DNA of 64,000 bases from Anthopleura xanthogrammica (lineage: Eukaryota; Cnidaria; Anthozoa; Actiniaria; Actiniidae), in the NCBI GenBank assembly GCA_964019055.1, contig OZ025215.1, positions 9,825,708 through 9,889,707 on the forward strand. The letters are read 5' to 3'. Positions 59,272 through 64,000 of this stretch are shown here, piece after piece; position 1 is the stretch's first letter, and each line of letters opens with the position of its first letter. Both the position numbers and the translations under genes were made by a program. The notes under the pieces were generated by a model. The model searched no databases and was not told the origin of the DNA. It saw nothing but the letters and a program-made list of their open reading frames with translations.

Positions 59272-62200
59272 GTATAAATGTACAATATGCACTATATATG
59301 AGTCTAATAAATTATCATTACTATTATTATTACTTAAAATATTTTACACTATATTTCGTATAGCTGGTCTCTCAAACAGAACATCAGTAGCACTGAGGTC
59401 CAAATTCTATCCATCTGTTACCAGTATCTTATTTAACAAAATAAGAATGTGTAGTACAGATTCCTATAAATATGAGACTCTTGCTGTCACCCAACCTGCT
59501 GAGCATGTCCTTCAGGTGGAGCTCAACCGACCAGAAAAGAGAAATGCTATGAATCAAGCATTCTGGAGGTAACATACGACCCATAAAGCATTTTGATTTG
59601 GCTAATTTGCATTTGAAGGGCACTTTGCATAAAGACAATAGTTTTCATGTGCAGTGGGTTGTGCAGTGAAGGATAACAAGCTATTGTATTTATGCAAAGT
59701 GCCCCTCAAAGTCGAGAATAAGAAACAATATGTTCACAAACAGTCCCTCCCACTTTCATCCCAATAGACCAATTTAGCTTGGATGTGTTGTCTTCCCAAT
59801 TCAGATCCCTAGGGAATCATTTCTTTGTTTAATGGTTATGCATGAGCTAGAAGACACATGAATATCAGGATACAACTCAAACAAAGAAATGATTCACTAT
59901 AGGGATCTGAATTGGGAAAACATTATGGCCTATAGCTAAATCGGTCTATTCGTACAACCATTATGGATTGCATCACTAGGGTAACATAAATTCCTTCTCT
60001 AGTATTCTGTTATAGTCGTTAACAGTCTGTCTTTTCCCTTCAGACTCAGTCGAGTCAGGTTTTTTTTGTGTCTTGGACATGTAGGGAGTTGGGGCAAATT
60101 TGCCATGTGTCCAAGATGGCAGGAAAAAACTTGATAACAGTGTAGTGATTTTAAAAATTGTTCATCAGGGAAATGGTTGAATGCTTTAATAAGATCACCA
60201 ATGATTCTGATTGCCGTGCTGTTGTAGTCACTGGGGCTGGAAAAATATTCACAGCAGGTTAGCTATTATTAACTATCCAATTTTCATTAATTTTATTAAT
60301 CGTGCATTGAACACTTAAGGTTATGCAGCTGCTAGTATGGCTTGACTTCCATGCAACTGTTGTCAAAATGTTTCAGGACTGAAAAAGAAAACAACAAGTG
60401 AACAACATAAATATTTATTTATTTTTATTTTGAATGCGAGGCTAACATGGAAATATGAAACATATGCCACAAATTCCATCAAGAAAAAGTGTGATTTCTT
60501 TTGTGTTTTATGTTAGCCTCGCATCCAAGATAATTATGAGAAAGGTCAATTCACTGGCCATTCGTAGATATCATTGGTTGAGAATACTCAGGAAACATTG
60601 TTGCACATGATGTTTTTGGACCACAAAACACATGTAATCATTTGATTGTCAGCAACATACTGTAGCTGCAGGTTGTGTGCACATGTCATTGAAACTTCAG
60701 TAATCTGTTATATGCAAAGTTGCACAAGTTGGACTCAATTATACTTTTGCAAATATTATATTAATTCACATTAATATGTGCTAGTATAGGGAGGGGGGCA
60801 TTTTTGTTTGTTTGTGTTTTTTTTTTACGTTTTATTCTGGGTGCCCCCCTCCCAAACCCTGGGTCCTCGCTTAACCCCTGTGCATATGCTTTATTCAGTG
60901 TTAAATAAGTATCATCTCTGATTCAGTGATTTTTCTGTTGTAGTTAATCCTGTCGAAAAATTCTGCCTGGTAATGAAATCAACACACATTTATTTTGTAA
61001 TAATAATTTTTATAGGTCTGGACTTAATGGACATGGCAAGTATATTCATGGCTGGACCAGAAAATGCTGATACAGCAAGAAAAGCTGCTAATTTACGAAA
61101 ACTTGTCCTTGGTTACCAAGAAACTTTTTCTGTAATAGAAAAGTGTTCAAAGCCTGTGATAGCTGCCATCCATTCAGCATGTGTTGGGGGTGGGGTTGAC
61201 ATGATTTGTGCCTGTGACATTAGACTTTGTTCGTCAGATGCATGGTTTCAAATCAAGGTAAAGAAAAAAATTATTGATAAGTTAATAATTAAAATTATTT
61301 TTGACTGTTATGAAAAATCGTTGAAGTGTGATCAGCGAAACTTGAAGTCTCGTTTACAAACAAGCATTCGAATTGACGGCCCTCAATCAAAATACTGGGA
61401 GCGAGTTTATTGGTTTAGAAAAACATGCCTCATATTCATGTCCAAAGTTGGTGATGGAGAGTAATAAAAAAATATAAAAAATCCACTAAAAATTAGATTT
61501 ACTGTAAGTGCGATATTCATAAAAAAGTATTTTGATTGACAGCCACTGGAATGCTAGTTTGCAAACAAGACATCAAACTTAGCAGCTCACTTCAACAATA
61601 AAGGTTATATGTTCATATCTCTAATCTGAAAACACTGGCTTATCATTTGGTTAAAGTACAGGGCCCGGTTGTACGAAGGGTGGATGGCGCTATTCAAAGG
61701 ATAAATCCTTATCCCGTGGATAAATCGATGCGGTTATCCAATAATTTTATTCACTGGATAAGACTTATCCATTGGATAGCGCTATTCACCCTTCGTACAA
61801 CCGGACCCAGTACTAGTATCCACCCCTCCCCAACTAGGAAGAATTCAAGAATCTAATCTGGTTTGATTTAACGAAATCATTTTATTTCTCTGGCAGGAAG
61901 TAGAAATAGGTTTGGCTGCAGATGTTGGTACTCTACAGAGATTGCCTAAAATCGTAGGAAATGACAGGTATGAAAGCCGACAGAATCCCCAGGGGAGACT
62001 CTGATGTGAAAGGGGTGGGATGGTTGTCGTACCGTCTTGGGGGTTAATGTTCATTATTTGGTACCTTTCAGTGTATTCAAACGAACAAATAAAAATGCAG
62101 TAAAATGAGAGCCATTTGTAATTGGTACCATTTAGGGATGAAAAAACCTGAGATTGCAATGACTACGAGAAAGAAATTTTGGTACCTCTTAGGGGTGATT

Positions 62201-63562
62201 TTTAAAATTTCTGACAAGCATCCCTGCCCTTCTATATATAGGATCCCCCCACCAAGGCAGAAACCAAGTACAGGCTGTAGTAGCTACAGTTGTATGGTTT
62301 GTACAAGTGTCAGACTATTGTAAAACATTTTCAATATATCAAAAAACAATACTTAAAATAGTAGTTATATATTTGCAGCCTTGTTAGAGAGCTGAGTTAC
62401 ACAGCAAGAAGATTACCAGCTAATGAAGCAAAAGAAGCAGGGCTTGTCAGGTATGATTGTTTAGGCTTTTATTTTGTGGGGGTTGAAATTGATAAAACAC
62501 GGTAAATGGTCAAAACATGTTATATTACTGCAAGTTTTGCAATACAGTAATTCATGGTTCCGACAATAGTGAACCAATCACTATTGCAGCAGTTCCCTGT
62601 GGAATATAAAATTATCTTGTCCCACAAACAACAATATGTTAACAGTATTTGTTTTAGAGTACTACAAGGATTACAAGGAAATATTCTTTTATTTTCACAG
62701 GATAGTAAACATTTGAAGCAATTTATAATTTTAGATTTTGAGACATTCTACTAAGCTAATTTGTTGAGTTTTATGGGACAAAGCAATAGTACCTAATGGT
62801 TGAGTCCAAACCATGCTCAAGTAAAAAATAATGACACTGTCTTTAGATTTGACTATTAGATTTTCTTTCTATTTTCTAGTCAGATATATCCAGATAAAGA
62901 AAGCCTAGTCTCAGCTGCAACAGCAATGGCCTCAAAGATAGCTAGCAAGAGCCCAGTAGCAGTGATGGGAACAAAGCATAATCTGAACTACTCCAGAGAT
63001 CATTCAGTTGAGGAAGGGCTGAAATATATGGTAAGAAATACTTAAATAAGAAACTTATGGTATAAACATCCTTGTAGACTTGCTACAAGTTGTCCACTCT
63101 CTTTCCTCCTCTCTACCATGGAAAGAGAATTTGGTAAGAGTGAGTGTATTCTGAATGAATGATGGACTCATGAGTGGATGACTTGTTTCCGTCGTAGGGA
63201 TTTGATTTCCATTTCATGTCAAAAACGCTGTCAATCTCGACTGATTTTTTTTGACCTAATTTATTAACCCACTGAAAAACCTGATGGTAAATTTGGTGAA
63301 AAGCCCTCAGTTCTGCCAGTAAAAAAGGGGAGGGAGCAGAGGACTTTTAGAAAGTTTAACATCTGTGCTGTGTCTCGATGGTGTTCTGTGGTCCTTGTGG
63401 ATTCCAATCAAAGATTGCAAAATTCTTCCTAAATTCTTTTAAAATGTTTTTCTGCTTTTTTTAAAGGCAACATGGAACATGTCAATGCTACAAACAGAGG
63501 ACATCATGAAAGCTGTACAAGCAGAAATGGCCAAGGAAAAACCCACATTTTCTAAACTTTAA
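59088..63562 (+). CDS. ECH1: Delta(3,5)-delta(2,4)-dienoyl-CoA isomerase
   Basis: Auxiliary beta-oxidation enzyme that shifts 3,5-dienoyl-CoA to 2,4-dienoyl-CoA (crotonase fold). Eight exons: 59088-59127, 59364-59568, 60169-60257, 61016-61257, 61897-61967, 62379-62450, 62880-63030, 63467-63562; 321 residues (human about 328). Landmarks: LNRPEKRNAMNQAFW, VVVTGAGKIFTAGLDLMDM, KPVIAAIHSACVGGGVDMICACDIR, KEVEIGLAADVGTLQRLP, SPVAVMGTKHNLNYSRDHSV, WNMSMLQTED. The three catalytic acids map to Asp173, Glu193 and Asp201 with family spacing. The N-terminus is Arg/Ser-rich like a mitochondrial presequence, and the C-terminus is SKL, a peroxisomal PTS1, so dual targeting is likely, as in mammals. Introns hold three MITEs and a dispersed repeat. 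Confidence 0.95.
59237..59272. repeat. (ATT)n microsatellite in ECH1 intron 1
   Basis: Twelve or so ATT triplets. Confidence 0.9.
59763..59949. mobile_element. GACACATGAATAT-family MITE, copy 3
   Basis: Best-preserved copy: AATAGACCAATTTAGCT at the left and AGCTAAATCGGTCTATT at the right, second arm AATTCAGATCCCTAGGG..ATCATTTCTTTGTTT with complement. ECH1 intron 2. Confidence 0.8.
60432..60527. mobile_element. Short inverted-repeat element in ECH1 intron 3
   Basis: GAATGCGAGGCTAACATGG at the left and TATGTTAGCCTCGCATCC at the right, with AAATTCC/AGAAAT-type inner pairing. Confidence 0.65.
61660..61810. mobile_element. GGGCCCGGTTGTACGAAGG MITE in ECH1 intron 4
   Basis: Arms of about 50 bp: AGGGCCCGGTTGTACGAAGG, GGCGCTATTCAAAGGATAA and the complement ending in CCGGACCCAG. 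The interior carries repeated GGATAA motifs. Confidence 0.8.
62005..62250. repeat. Dispersed repeat in ECH1 intron 5, inverted to 55645-55990
   Basis: GGTACCATTTAGGGATGAAA, GACTACGAGAAAGAAATTTTGG TACCTCTTAGGGGT, GCATCCCTGCC: the reverse complement of the blocks at 55645-55990. Confidence 0.65.
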
Positions 63563-64000
63563 GTCAAGAAACAAGTAATTAGAATAACACATGATTTCTT
63601 TGTATTTTATCATGACAAATATTTTCCTTATTAACATTACAAGTAATATTTTCATCTTCTGAATATTCATCGATATCTTAAAATTATATTTCTCTATTTG
63701 TACATCTATTTACAGCTGGTATGGTTAGACTAAAAAAAAATCATTCTCGCACATTTTTCTTGCACAATAGTGTTTTTAGAATTGCACGAGTGAGGTACAG
63801 TGTATGCACAAGTCCATTATACTTTCCATTTAGCATTTTAGATCGATAATTATATTTTATGGGACTTCACATAATTTTGTTGGGTTTCCTTTGGTAAACC
63901 ACAGGTAACCCAAATCTTGATCTACAGTATTTCCTTGATCTTTCATGATGCTTGTTTCACGAGCCATGAGACTCCATCCAGAAATCCATCCAAGTTCTCA
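63563..64000. other. ECH1 3' flank
   Basis: AT-rich sequence with the expected ECH1 3' UTR. No further gene is supported before the window ends. Confidence 0.5.

Overview
The window is nuclear DNA of an animal, most likely an anthozoan cnidarian such as a stony coral. Genes have many short exons with GT-AG introns. The DNA is AT-rich and crowded with short inverted-repeat elements, tRNA-derived SINE-like copies and microsatellites. The gene content fits Anthozoa: a vicinal-cysteine nicotinic receptor, SPATA6, ECH1, EBP2 and expanded secreted lectin-like genes. I assign the species group by inference only; no rRNA or mitochondrial marker is present.

Layout. (1) 1.9-6.0 kb, minus strand: lectin gene L1. 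(2) 8.9-12.3 kb minus: EBP2/EBNA1BP2 (9 exons), head-to-head with (3) 12.5-20.7 kb plus: a methylcrotonoyl-CoA carboxylase beta-like gene (14 exons). (4) 21.2-22.1 kb minus: an unrecognised two-exon gene. (5) 23.9-29.4 kb minus: nicotinic acetylcholine receptor alpha-type subunit (6 exons). (6) 30.6-50.9 kb minus: lectin genes L2, L3 and L4 in tandem. (7) 52.5-57.2 kb plus: SPATA6 (11 exons). (8) 58.2-58.9 kb minus: single-exon SGNH/GDSL hydrolase, head-to-head with (9) 59.1-63.6 kb plus: ECH1 (8 exons).

The standout is the L1-L4 family. Each gene encodes a signal peptide, a PAN/apple-like domain, the N-terminal half of a C-type lectin domain (CTLD), a laminin-G/concanavalin-like cassette of about 200 residues, and then the C-terminal half of the CTLD beginning just before the WIGL strand. 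The four framework CTLD cysteines are split across the inserted cassette. The cassette is bounded by phase-1 introns on both sides, so it looks like an exon-shuffled module placed inside an intron of a CTLD. L2 also carries 133 uninterrupted GACA units next to a second, in-frame splice acceptor, which could add 191 residues, mostly SVCL repeats.

The other genes are mostly housekeeping: nucleolar rRNA processing, mitochondrial or peroxisomal acyl-CoA metabolism, and sperm structure. Two divergent pairs (EBP2/MCCC2-like and SGNH/ECH1) share compact promoters with YY1-type ATGGCG motifs. The MCCC2-like protein departs from the family at both glycine-rich active-site motifs and may not be a standard carboxyltransferase. 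Exon boundaries come from splice signals, phase continuity and protein similarity by eye; no transcript evidence was available.
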